A stretch of DNA of 29,801 nucleotides from contig JBJHBG010000061.1 of the NCBI GenBank assembly GCA_050485385.1, positions 1-29,801 of the forward strand. Reading direction: 5' to 3'. The stretch comes from RECO01 sp050485385 (GTDB taxonomy: Bacteria; Pseudomonadota; Alphaproteobacteria; Geminicoccales; Geminicoccaceae). Position numbers and translations under genes: made by a program. Positions 7,578-16,648 of this stretch are shown piece after piece (the first letter of the stretch is position 1; each line of letters opens with the position of its first letter). The notes beneath the pieces were generated by a model. It searched no databases and had not been told where the DNA came from. It saw only the letters and a list, made by a program, of their open reading frames with translations.

Positions 7578-8842
7578 TGGACCAGCCCCCCACCCGACGG
7601 CCGGTCGCCGGCGACGGCGGCATGCTGGCGGCCAACGTGATGCACTTCGGCCGGGCCCTCCGCGCCGCCGGCCTGAAGGTCGGGCCGGGGCAGATCGTGC
7701 AGGCCCTCGAAGCGCTGGACGCGGTGGGCCTCGGCTCGCGCCAGGACTTCTACTGGACGCTGTTCGCGGTGTTCGTGAAGCGCGCCGACCAGCGTGAGCT
7801 GTTCGACCAGACCTTCCACATCTTCTGGCGCGATCCGCAACTCCTCGAGCGCCTGATGCAGCTCCTGTTGCCGACGCTGGAGGCGGACGAAGCGCCGCCA
7901 TCGCCGAAGAGCGACGTGAAGAAGCGCGTCGCCGACGCCATGGCGCCGGAGAAGCGGCCCGGCGACGGCGAGGGCGACAAGCCCGACGAGGAGCAGGTCG
8001 AACTCGACGCGGTGATGACCTACTCGGCCAACGAAGTCCTGCAGACCAAGGACTTCGAAGAGATGAGCCAGGCCGAGGTCGATCAGGCCAAGCAGGCGAT
8101 GCAGCGCCTCGCCCTGCCCATCGCCCAGGTGCGCACCCGCCGCTTCGATCCCCATCTCCACGGTCCCCGCATCGACATGCGGCGCACGCTCCGGGGCTCC
8201 ATGCGCGGCGGCGGGGCGGTGATCGACCTCGAACGCAAGACGCAACGCCTGCGTCCGCCGCCGCTCGTCGTGCTCTGCGACGTGTCGGGCTCGATGAGCC
8301 GCTATTCGCGCCTGCTGCTGCACTTTCTGCACGCGCTCACCAACGACCGCGACCGCGTGCACTCCTTCCTGTTCGGCACGCAACTGACCAACGTCACCCG
8401 CCAGCTCAAGCACCGCGACATCGACGTCGCCCTCGACCGCATCGGCCAAGCCTGCACCGACTGGTCCGGCGGCACCCGCATCGGCCATTGCCTGGAGCTG
8501 TTCAACCGCGTCTGGGGTCGCCGCGTCCTGACCCAAGGGGCCGTCGTGCTGCTCATCACCGACGGCCTCGACCGCGACGCCGCGCACGGGCTCGAGAAGG
8601 AGATGGACCGCCTGCAACGGAGCTGCCGCCGGCTGATCTGGCTGAACCCGCTCCTGCGCTTCGAGGGCTACGCGCCCCTCGCCTCGGGCGCCAAGGCGAT
8701 GATTCGCCACGTCGATGCGTTCCACTCGGTCCACAACCTCGAAAGCCTCGACCAGCTTGCCCACATCATGAGCCAAGAGGCCCCGACCCGCGGCGCCATG
8801 CACCGCTGGGTGGAGGCGAGCGAAGGGAGCCGCGCCGCATGA
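7577..8842 (+). CDS. coxE: VWA domain-containing CoxE-like protein
   Basis: A 421-aa protein of the CoxE family, partner of MoxR-type ATPases in metallo-enzyme maturation. The N-terminal half is helical with a charged, Pro-rich linker at about residues 102-140. The C-terminal half is a von Willebrand A domain with a complete MIDAS: DVSGSMS (Asp235, Ser237, Ser239), a Thr in WSGGTRIG and an Asp in ITDGLDRD. No signal peptide or membrane helix is evident. The ATG overlaps the ATPase stop (TGATG) and its own stop overlaps the next start (ATGA), so all three are coupled. In the characterised Oligotropha cluster, CoxD and CoxE work together in copper/sulfur insertion; the same role is inferred here. 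Confidence 0.92.
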   Translation: MDQPPTRRPVAGDGGMLAANVMHFGRALRAAGLKVGPGQIVQALEALDAVGLGSRQDFYWTLFAVFVKRADQRELFDQTFHIFWRDPQLLERLMQLLLPTLEADEAPPSPKSDVKKRVADAMAPEKRPGDGEGDKPDEEQVELDAVMTYSANEVLQTKDFEEMSQAEVDQAKQAMQRLALPIAQVRTRRFDPHLHGPRIDMRRTLRGSMRGGGAVIDLERKTQRLRPPPLVVLCDVSGSMSRYSRLLLHFLHALTNDRDRVHSFLFGTQLTNVTRQLKHRDIDVALDRIGQACTDWSGGTRIGHCLELFNRVWGRRVLTQGAVVLLITDGLDRDAAHGLEKEMDRLQRSCRRLIWLNPLLRFEGYAPLASGAKAMIRHVDAFHSVHNLESLDQLAHIMSQEAPTRGAMHRWVEASEGSRAA

Positions 8843-9153
8843 CCGACGACGTACTTTCCGCGATCCAGGACTGGCGGGCCGCCGGCAAGAAGGCGGCGCT
8901 CGCCACCGTGGTCAACACCTGGGGCTCGTCGCCCCGTCCGGTCGGCAGCCAGCTCGGCATCGCCGAGGACGGCGCCATGGTCGGCTCGGTCTCCGGCGGC
9001 TGCATCGAGGGGGCGGTCGTCACCGAAGCGCTCGACATCATCGAAGGCGCGCCGCCCAAGCTCCTGACCTTCGGCGTCTCCAACGAGCAGGCCTGGGAGG
9101 TCGGCCTCGCCTGCGGCGGCACCGTCGAAGTCTACGTCGAGGCCGTGGCGTGA
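8839..9153 (+). CDS. XdhC/CoxI-family protein, N-terminal domain only
   Basis: A 104-aa protein equal to the N-terminal XdhC_CoxI domain. Family motifs are KAALATVVNTWGSSPRPVGSQLGI, the loop MVGSVSGGCIEGAVV with its conserved Cys, and LACGGTVEVYVEAV at the end, where the second conserved Cys sits. XdhC-type proteins bind molybdenum cofactor and help sulfurate and insert it into xanthine or CO dehydrogenases. The Rossmann domain normally fused behind this one is encoded by the next gene instead. The start ATG overlaps the CoxE stop (ATGA), and its stop overlaps the next GTG start (GTGA). The short length looks genuine, because the end of the domain is intact and coupling is preserved. Confidence 0.88.
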   Translation: MTDDVLSAIQDWRAAGKKAALATVVNTWGSSPRPVGSQLGIAEDGAMVGSVSGGCIEGAVVTEALDIIEGAPPKLLTFGVSNEQAWEVGLACGGTVEVYVEAVA

Positions 9154-9841
9154 CGCCCGAGATCCTGGCCGCGCTGACCGAGGCCCGGGCGGCGCAACGT
9201 GCCGCCGTCCTCGTCCGCCGGCTCGCCGACAACCAGCAGACGCTCCTCGTCGACGGCGAGCGGATCATCGGCCCGCTCCTGCCGCAGAGCCTCGACACGA
9301 TCGTTCGGGGTGCGGTGCGCAGCGACAAGAGCGTCAAGGTCGAGACCCCGGAGGGCGCCTGGTTCGTCCAGGTCTTCAACCCGCCCTTGCGGCTCGTCGT
9401 CGTGGGTGCCGTGCACATCGCCCAGGCACTGGTGCCGATGGCCCAGCTCGCCGGCTACGCCGTCACCGTGGTCGACCCGCGCCGCGCCTTCGCGTCCGAC
9501 GCGCGCTTTCCCGAGGTGGCGCTCCTGCACGACTGGCCGGACGAAGCGCTCGACCGGCTGGCACCCGACGCGCGCACCGCCGTCGTCACCCTCACCCACG
9601 ACCCCAAGCTCGACGACCCGGCGCTGATCCGGGCACTGCGCTCGCCCGCCTTCTACGTCGCGGCACTGGGCTCGAAGCGCACCCACGCCAGCCGCATCGA
9701 GCGGCTGGCGGAAGCCGGGCTCGATCAAGCCGCCATCGACCGCATCCACGGCCCTGCCGGGCTGAACCTCGGTGCCGTCAGCCCGGCCGAAATCGCCCTC
9801 TCCGTCATGGCCGAGATGACCCAGGTGCTGCGGGCGCCCCG

Positions 9842-9845
<4 letters not shown>
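9150..9845 (+). CDS. XdhC-family protein, Rossmann (XdhC_C) domain
   Basis: A 231-aa XdhC/CoxI-type maturation factor starting with GTG inside the stop of the preceding gene. An N-terminal part of about 85 aa precedes a Rossmann-like segment, RLVVVGAVHIAQALVPMAQ, then VTVVDPRRAFAS. The XdhC_C motifs VVTLTHDPKLDDPAL, YVAALGSKRTHASR and the C-terminal GPAGLNLGAVSPAEIALSVMAE follow. The family inserts sulfurated molybdopterin into molybdenum hydroxylases. The nucleotide loop reads GAVHIA rather than GAGHVG, a form common in CoxI-like members. With the 104-aa gene before it, it supplies the two halves of a classical XdhC. The stop at 9845 overlaps the next start by 4 nt (ATGA). Confidence 0.9.
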
Positions 9846-11456
<1,611 letters not shown>

Positions 11457-11467
<11 letters not shown>

Positions 11468-11867
11468 CCTCTACCACGACGCGCTGAAGGCCCTGGCGCG
11501 CGAGGGCCGCGACCGGGGCCGGCTCGAAGCACCCGACACCACGGTCACGCTCGACAACCCACTCTGCGGCGACCGCGTCACCCTCGACCTCGCCCTCGAC
11601 GGCGACCGCGTCACCGCCACCGGCCACGCGGTCCGCGGCTGTCTCCTCTGCGAAGCCGGGGCCACCCTGATCGACCGCCTCGCCCCCGGCCGCACCGCCG
11701 CCGAGCTCGCCGCCTGGCCCGAACTGGTCAAGGCCTACCTGAAGGACGTGAACGCGACCCCGCCCCTCGACGGCCTCGACCCCTTCGCCCCCGCCAAGCC
11801 CTTCCGCGCCCGCCACCGCTGCGTCACCCTCCCCTTCGAGGCGCTGGCCAAGGCATTGAAGGCATGA
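11457..11867 (+). CDS. Iron-sulfur cluster scaffold, SufU/IscU (NifU-N) family
   Basis: A 136-aa small Fe-S assembly scaffold. The family cysteines are placed as expected: NPLCGD (Cys37 with Asp39), RGCLLCEAG (Cys62, plus an extra Cys65) and RHRCVTLPFEAL (Cys122). The insert between the second and third conserved Cys is longer than in IscU, as in SufU. The ATG lies 11 nt inside the end of the MobA-like gene, so it belongs to the maturation operon and is the last gene before a strong hairpin. Since molybdenum hydroxylases carry two [2Fe-2S] clusters, a dedicated scaffold fits this context. Whether it works as a scaffold or as a sulfur relay is not decided by sequence. Confidence 0.85.
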
Positions 11868-11870
11868 ACG

Positions 11871-11895
11871 CCAAGGGGGCTTTCGGCCCCCTTGG
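11871..11895 (+). terminator. Hairpin closing the molybdenum-enzyme maturation operon
   Basis: A perfect 10-bp inverted repeat, CCAAGGGGGC and GCCCCCTTGG, surrounds the 5-nt loop TTTCG. It begins 3 nt after the scaffold gene stop. No T-run follows (AAAGCCCC), so it is a strong hairpin with an atypical tail. It could act on both strands, because the convergent RidA-like gene ends at 11957. Confidence 0.75.
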
Positions 11896-11956
11896 AAAGC
11901 CCCGGCCGCGGCTACCGTCCCGGCCTCGCTGGCCAAGCCCCGACGCGGCCTGATCC

Positions 11957-12373
11957 TCACACCAGGAGCGGCGCTGTCAGGCGATTACCCTCGCTGTACA
12001 TGCTGGCGCATTGCGGGATGTCTGTACCATACATCTCTTTGCGCACTTTTGCTGCCGCAGCAAAACCAGCCGGCACATCCAAAACGAATACGTTCTCTTC
12101 GACGACGTCATCCAGCTCCGCGCCGAACTCGGACAGAATTGTCTTTGCATTCAAGTATGTCTGGCGGAATTGATGCTCCATCTGCGAATAGTCGATGGGC
12201 CTTCCTTCCGCGTCATGCGCAGCTGGCGCGACGAAGTTTCCTTTTTCTTCATGACCTATTTGTTCAGCAATATAGATCGTGTCCTTGATCTGTATCGCCT
12301 GAATGTAGCCATAGTCACTTTGCCATGCAACGCCAAAGTTGGCGGCGTTCCTGATCGGTTTCGGGTTCGCCAT
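11957..12373 (-). CDS. RidA/YjgF-family protein lacking the catalytic arginine
   Basis: A 138-aa protein of the Rid superfamily, starting MANPKPIRNAANFGVAW after GGAAAGATC. Family features are YIAEQIGHEEKGNFVA, MEHQFRQTYLNAKTILSEFGAELDDVVEENVFV and a final P-x-CASMY segment. RidA proper hydrolyses reactive enamines and imines using an Arg in a P-A-R-S/T context. Here the aligned segment reads DIPQCASMY, so that Arg is absent and deaminase activity is doubtful; it is better placed with the Rid4-7-like groups. The protein ends at LLV, slightly short of the usual VEIEA-type ending. Base composition is visibly AT-richer than neighbours (roughly half GC by eye), a hint of transfer. The gene lies 46 nt downstream of the DUF1622 gene. 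Confidence 0.85.
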   Translation of the reverse strand: MANPKPIRNAANFGVAWQSDYGYIQAIQIKDTIYIAEQIGHEEKGNFVAPAAHDAEGRPIDYSQMEHQFRQTYLNAKTILSEFGAELDDVVEENVFVLDVPAGFAAAAKVRKEMYGTDIPQCASMYSEGNRLTAPLLV

Positions 12374-12419
12374 GATCTTTCCTTCCATTGGGTGGATTTC
12401 TGGTTCTCGGTAGAGATCG

Positions 12420-12837
12420 TCAGGTCTGGCTGTGACGGCCGGTCCGGCTCTCGCGCGATCGTCGCCGCCACGGCCACTCGCCATCGATCTCCGCTTCGAG
12501 GGAGAAGCTCAGGAAGGTCCGGATGATCACGACGAGGCCGAGCAGGCCGACACTGGTCCAGGTAAGGGGGGGATATGATGGTCGCGATGATGTCCGCGCC
12601 GACGAGGATCTCGAGCCCCAGCAGAATGCCGCGGCCCAGGTTCGCCCGGCACCGGCGATAGGCGCGCTCCGCACGACCGACGTAGCTGTCCCTGAGATCG
12701 ACGACCGAGGCGATGAGCACGCCAGTGACGATGACGCCGACGCCGAAGAACTCGAGAGCCACTGCCAACGGCTCCAGGAGCGGCGCGATCAGGCTCGCCG
12801 TGCCCAGGTTTTCGTCCGACCCCGCCATAGTGAACAT
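12420..12837 (-). pseudogene. DUF1622 inner-membrane protein gene with one-base frameshift
   Basis: The DUF1622 family is about 120-140 aa, membrane-bound and of unknown function. The first part reads LEPLAVALEFFGVGVIVTGVLIASVVDL (helix 1), YRRCRANLGRGILLGLEILVGADIIATIIS (helix 2). The family then expects a third helix and an IRTFL(S/N) motif. That appears only in another frame as TWTSVGLLGLVVIIRTFLSFSLEAEIDGEWPW. The two frames meet at a run of seven C on the coding strand (G-run 12566-12572). Removing one C joins them into an intact 138-aa protein ending at 12420. Unshifted reading would run on to 12256, overlapping the RidA gene with non-family sequence. It may be a pseudogene, a sequencing error, a phase-variable tract or a slippage site. 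The start could be 12837 or 12828. Confidence 0.8.
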
Positions 12838-12906
12838 CGACTTCAGTCCGCGAAGCCAAGGTGGCCGATGCGGGTGTCGACCGGATGGATTCTCACGGGA
12901 GCGGCG

Positions 12907-12952
12907 CGGTCGCCGTTGCGACCGATGACCCCCGGACGGTCGGTGCCGACCG
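12907..12952. terminator. Two tandem hairpins downstream of the pirin operon
   Basis: Two adjacent perfect stems are present. CGGTCGC with GCGACCG (12907-12924) encloses CGTT, and CGGTCG with CGACCG (12937-12952) encloses GTGC. They lie 64-110 nt beyond the pirin stop and upstream of the DUF1622 start. A bidirectional or minus-strand terminator is the simplest reading. The shared CGGTCG arm could equally be a repeated protein-binding site. No T-run is seen. Confidence 0.45.
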
Positions 12953-13015
12953 CCGCGCCGGCCGCGCGCTCAGGCGCCGACGCAGTGGCGCGATCCGGCC
13001 CGAGCGCCGGCCTCG

Positions 13016-13978
13016 TCATCGGAAGGACCGCCCCCCGACGGCGCGACGCGGCTTGTCCGACCCTTCGGGCAGCGGGATGAACTCGGCCTCGTCGCCGGGC
13101 ACGGTGTCGAAGCGGCCGCGCGCCCATTCCTCCTTCGCCTGCTCGATGCGCTCCGGCCGCGAGGAGACGAAGTTCCACCAGATCCAGCGCGGGCCCTCCA
13201 TCGGCTCGCCGCCGAACAGCATCACCCGGGCGGCCGAGACGGCGTGCACGGCGTGGGGGTCGCCGGGGCGCAGGATCAGCAACTGGCCGCGCTCGAAGCG
13301 GTCGCCCGCGATCTCGATCGCCCCTTCCAGCACGTAGATCGCGCGTTCCTCGTAGGTCGCATCTACCGGCAACGCGGCCCCGGCCCTGAGTTGCGCGTCG
13401 ACGTAGAGCGTGGGCGAGGCGGCCTGGAGGGGCGAAACCGTGCCGAAGGCCTCGCCCGCGATCAGCCGTGCCGCGATGCCAGGCACCTCGATCACGGGCA
13501 TGGCGGCGGTGGCGTGGTGCTGGAAGGCGGGTTCGCTCTCCTCCAGCGTCGCGGGCAGCGCCATCCACGTCTGCACGCCGAACAGGCGCTGGCCGGTCGC
13601 CTTCCTCTCCTCGTCGGTGCGTTCGGAATGCACGATCCCGCGCCCCGCGCGCATCCAGTTCACGGCACCGGGCTCGATCAACTGGTCGGCACCGGTGCTG
13701 TCACGGTGCCAGATGCGGCCCTCCAGCAGATAGGTCAGCGTCGCGAGGTTGATGTGCGGGTGGGGGCGGACGTCCACCCCCTGGTCGGTCAGGAATTCGG
13801 CCGGACCCATCTGGTCGAAGAAGATGAAGGGGCCGACCATCTGGCGCTGCGTGGACGGCAGCGCGCGGCGCACGGTCATCTCGCCGAGGTCGACGGCACG
13901 CGGTGCGATGACCGTCTCTACGGCGGCGCAGGCGGCGCGGTCGCCCAGCGCAGGCTCGGGACAGGGGCTCCAGCTCAT
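13016..13978 (-). CDS. Pirin family protein (first copy)
   Basis: A 320-aa bicupin of the pirin family, an Fe(II)-binding protein; some members have quercetinase activity and others bind transcription factors. The N-terminal cupin shows MVGPFIFFDQMGPAEF, the metal-ligand region RPHPHINLATLTYLLEG and GIVHSERT, which together give the His-His-His-Glu set. The C-terminal cupin has IYVLEGAIEIAGDRFERGQLLILRPGD. MSWSPCPEPA begins after GAAGGAGACC, and the ATG overlaps the MFS stop as ATGA. It is the last gene of the hydrolase-adaptor-MFS-pirin operon and about half identical by eye to the pirin at 23991. Substrate unknown. Confidence 0.93.
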   Translation of the reverse strand: MSWSPCPEPALGDRAACAAVETVIAPRAVDLGEMTVRRALPSTQRQMVGPFIFFDQMGPAEFLTDQGVDVRPHPHINLATLTYLLEGRIWHRDSTGADQLIEPGAVNWMRAGRGIVHSERTDEERKATGQRLFGVQTWMALPATLEESEPAFQHHATAAMPVIEVPGIAARLIAGEAFGTVSPLQAASPTLYVDAQLRAGAALPVDATYEERAIYVLEGAIEIAGDRFERGQLLILRPGDPHAVHAVSAARVMLFGGEPMEGPRWIWWNFVSSRPERIEQAKEEWARGRFDTVPGDEAEFIPLPEGSDKPRRAVGGRSFR

Positions 13979-15588
13979 GACGTGGTCTCCTTCGTGGCCA
14001 GATCGGCCGGCAGGTGATGGTGCACCGTGGGGGGTGCACCCAGAAGGTCGGCGATGGCCTGCTGCACGGCCTGTTCCTCGGCCGTGACGCGCTCGTGCTG
14101 GCGCAGGTGCTCGAGCCACGAGGCGACGAGGAAGCTTTCGGTCATCACCCCTGGCCGCTCCAGCGCCTCGGTCAGCCGCCAGCCGTGGCCGCCGTCGCGC
14201 AGCCGGCTCTCGCGCAGCCGCAGGATCAGCGGCGCGAAGGCGGCCCGTGCGGCGGGCGGGACGGCATAGTCCACCGTCACCATCACCGGGCCCTGGTCGC
14301 CGCGCTCGGTCGGGACCGGCGGCGGCGCCGGCCAGTGCAGGCTGGGCGACAGGTCCGCGCCGCCGGGCGCGAGCCGCACGCGGCGCGTCAACGATGCCGC
14401 CACGATCAGGCCGCCTGCCGCCACGAGCAGCGCACCCGGCACGCCCACGCGGGTCGCGACCAGTCCCCAGAGCACCGCACCGCCGGTCATCGCGCCGAAA
14501 TAGGCCGTGAGGAACAGCGAAAGGCCGCGGGCGCGCACCCAGTTCGGCAGCGCCACCTGCGCCGCGACCTGAAAGCTCGACAGGCACGCGATCCAACTCG
14601 CCCCCGCCAGCACCGCAGCACTCGCGGCGACGACGGGCGACGGCGCCAGCGCCAAGACCGCCATGGCCGCTGCCGTGCCGATCCCGCCCAGCCACACCAG
14701 CCGGTTGACCGCGATGCGGGCCCGCAGCCGCGGCAGCGCCAAGGCGCCGCCGACGGCGCCTGCGCCGACGCAGCCCAGGAGGAGGCCGTAGAGGCCCGAT
14801 CCGCCGCCCAGCACGTCGCGCGCGACCAAGGGCAGCATCGCCCAATAGGCCGAGGCGAAGACGAAGAAGGCCGCCGCGCGCAGGATGACGCGCCTTAGGC
14901 CCGGACTGCGGCGGGCAAAGCGCAGGCCCGCCATCATCGCCGGCAGAACGTGCTCGGGCGGCAGCGCGCTCGACGCCCGCTGCTCGCCCCGCCACCACCA
15001 GAGCGCGGCCAGAACGGCAACGAAGCTGGCCGCGTTGGCAACGAACGGTGCGGCGAGACCCAGGGCGACGATCAGTGCTCCGGCCAGCGCCGGGCCGATC
15101 GCACGGCTGACGTTCACGCCTACGCTGTTGAGCGACACCGCCGCCGCCAGTTGCTCTCGCGGCACGAGACCCGGCACGATCGCCTGCCAGGCGGGTGCGA
15201 TGAAGGCCGCACCGGCGCCCAAGAGAAAGGTGAACGCCAGCAGCAAGGGCGCGGTCATGGCGCCGGCGGCGACGACCAGCGCAAGTGCGGCAGCAACGAG
15301 CGCCATCGCCGTGTTCACCGCCAGCAAGAGGCGGCGGCGGTCCACGATGTCGGCCAGCGCCCCGGCGGGCAGCGCGAACAGGAACACCGGCAGCGTGGTC
15401 GCGGCCTGCACCAGCGCCACCATGAAGGGGCTCGGCGCGAGCGTGGTCATCAGCCAGCCCGCGCCGACGTCGTTCATCCAGGTGCCGGTCTGCGACAGGA
15501 CCGTGGCGACCCAGAGCACGGCGAAGGGGCGATGGGCGAGTGGCGCGAAGGCGGAGGGCGCCGGGCCGGTGGGCGCCGACGGGGTCAT
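13975..15588 (-). CDS. MFS transporter (MFS_3/EntS-like) with C-terminal ABM-like domain
   Basis: A 537-aa inner-membrane permease with about 12 hydrophobic segments from residue 20 to 410. An early helix LWVATVLSQTGTWMNDVGAGWLM and the loop GALADIVDRRRLL (motif A of the family) are visible. Residues about 430-537, VMVTVDYAVPPAARAAFAPLILRLRESR onward, form a soluble domain like the antibiotic-biosynthesis-monooxygenase-type tail of many MFS_3 proteins. Members export siderophores, macrolides or other small molecules. The ATG overlaps the adaptor stop (ATGA) and its own stop overlaps the pirin start (ATGA). Proton-driven export is the likely mode. The cargo is unknown. Confidence 0.92.
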   Translation of the reverse strand: MTPSAPTGPAPSAFAPLAHRPFAVLWVATVLSQTGTWMNDVGAGWLMTTLAPSPFMVALVQAATTLPVFLFALPAGALADIVDRRRLLLAVNTAMALVAAALALVVAAGAMTAPLLLAFTFLLGAGAAFIAPAWQAIVPGLVPREQLAAAVSLNSVGVNVSRAIGPALAGALIVALGLAAPFVANAASFVAVLAALWWWRGEQRASSALPPEHVLPAMMAGLRFARRSPGLRRVILRAAAFFVFASAYWAMLPLVARDVLGGGSGLYGLLLGCVGAGAVGGALALPRLRARIAVNRLVWLGGIGTAAAMAVLALAPSPVVAASAAVLAGASWIACLSSFQVAAQVALPNWVRARGLSLFLTAYFGAMTGGAVLWGLVATRVGVPGALLVAAGGLIVAASLTRRVRLAPGGADLSPSLHWPAPPPVPTERGDQGPVMVTVDYAVPPAARAAFAPLILRLRESRLRDGGHGWRLTEALERPGVMTESFLVASWLEHLRQHERVTAEEQAVQQAIADLLGAPPTVHHHLPADLATKETTS

Positions 15589-16478
15589 GGTGTGCTGCCC
15601 GCATCTCGCGGCTCGGCGGCGGCGCCGAATCGTGAGACGACCTCGACGGCCATGCCAGGGCGCAGGATCGCGTCGGGGTTGGGAAAGCGTGCCCAGACCG
15701 TGACCGCGCCGGTGGCCGGATCCACGTCCGCGCTCGCGGCATGGGGCGTCGCCTCGCCCGCGTAGAGCCGCCCGCCGGGCAGGTGGAGCGCGATCCGCAC
15801 ACCGGCGAGAAGCTCTTCGACGGTCGCGGCACCGGCCGCCTCGAGTGCTGCGAGCCGATCGGCGTAGGGGGCCTCGTAGGCCACCACGACGGGATCGAGT
15901 GCCACGATCTCGGCCAAAGGCGATCCGGCCTCGGCCTCGAGAAACGCGCCCACCGCCACCATCGGGCGCGACACGTAGCCGGAGATCGGCGCGCGGATCA
16001 CCACGCGTTGGAGGTCGAGTGCTGCCCGGTCGCGCGTGGTTTGCGCCAGGGCTGCCGCGGCTCGGGTGGCGGCAAGCTCGGTGCGCGCCGGGCCGACCTG
16101 CGCATCGGCCGCAACGCCGCGCTCCAACAGCGCTTCCTGCCGCGCGGCGCGGCGCTCGGCGCCCTCGAGGCGGGCCAGCGCCTCGGCGAGGCCCGCTTCC
16201 GCCGCGGCCAGCGCCAGCTCGGCGTCCGCCGGGTCGAGCTGGATCAGCGGCTGGTCGCGCTCGACCCGCTCGCCACCTTCGAACAGGATCGCCGTCACGA
16301 CGCCGCCGAGGCGGCTCGAGAGGACCCCACGTTCGGCTGCCTCGACGCGGCCGTTCAACAGCAGCGGCTCGGCCGAGGCCGTGCTGGAGGCAAGGATCGC
16401 GGCGCACGCGAGTGCCACCCGCCACGCCGCCGGTTCGCCGGTCGCCCCTTCGCGCGCTCTACCGCCTCCCGTCCGCAT
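15585..16478 (-). CDS. Membrane-fusion (HlyD/MdtA-like) periplasmic adaptor
   Basis: A 297-aa adaptor if started at ATG 16478. A signal peptide, AAWRVALACAAILASSTASA, precedes the mature EPLLLNGRVEAAERGVLSSRLGG. A lipoyl-like half, a coiled coil (ELALAAAEAGLAEALARLEGAERRAARQEALLERGV), the second lipoyl motif VIRAPISGYVSRPMVAVGAFLE and beta-barrel regions follow, ending in ILRPGMAVEVV. It links an inner-membrane pump to the outer membrane. The frame extends to ATG 16637, which has a good GAGGCGG site. That extra stretch has no adaptor homology and overlaps a decayed repeat, and it would bury the signal peptide. No RND pump is present; the partner is the overlapping MFS gene. The exact start is uncertain. 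Confidence 0.85.
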   Translation of the reverse strand: MRTGGGRAREGATGEPAAWRVALACAAILASSTASAEPLLLNGRVEAAERGVLSSRLGGVVTAILFEGGERVERDQPLIQLDPADAELALAAAEAGLAEALARLEGAERRAARQEALLERGVAADAQVGPARTELAATRAAAALAQTTRDRAALDLQRVVIRAPISGYVSRPMVAVGAFLEAEAGSPLAEIVALDPVVVAYEAPYADRLAALEAAGAATVEELLAGVRIALHLPGGRLYAGEATPHAASADVDPATGAVTVWARFPNPDAILRPGMAVEVVSRFGAAAEPRDAGSTP

Positions 16479-16480
16479 CG

Positions 16481-16575
16481 GGCCGGGAAGCGAGCGCAGC
16501 CGAGTGCGTCCCCATCGTGGCCATGGACGCCGCGAAGGCTCCCGCAGCCGTTCGAACAGGACCGTCGCGGCCAAG
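16481..16575 (-). repeat. Decayed copy of the amidohydrolase 3' end
   Basis: This stretch matches the end of the amidohydrolase gene at 17530-17675 in the same orientation, with one deletion of about 55-60 bp. In the matching frame it reads RSCSNGCGSLRGVHGHD then ALGCARF, against RSCSDGCGSGCGVHGHD and ALGCACF in the intact gene. The rest of the gene is absent here. It lies upstream of, and in a different frame from, the adaptor gene, which argues that the adaptor does not start at 16637. Confidence 0.7.
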
Positions 16576-16648
16576 GCCACCGCGAAGGTGCGGCTCGCGA
16601 GGGCCACCTGTGGTGCCGCGTCGATCCTGTCCGTCATGTCGATCCGCC

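Noticed and set aside
12256..12565. C-terminal part of the unshifted DUF1622 frame
   Set aside because: It has no family similarity and runs into the RidA gene. The correct family end lies in the neighbouring frame.
16479..16637. N-terminal extension of the adaptor from ATG 16637
   Set aside because: The ribosome site is good, but the added 53 residues overlap the decayed tail repeat, lack homology to adaptors and would place the signal peptide internally.
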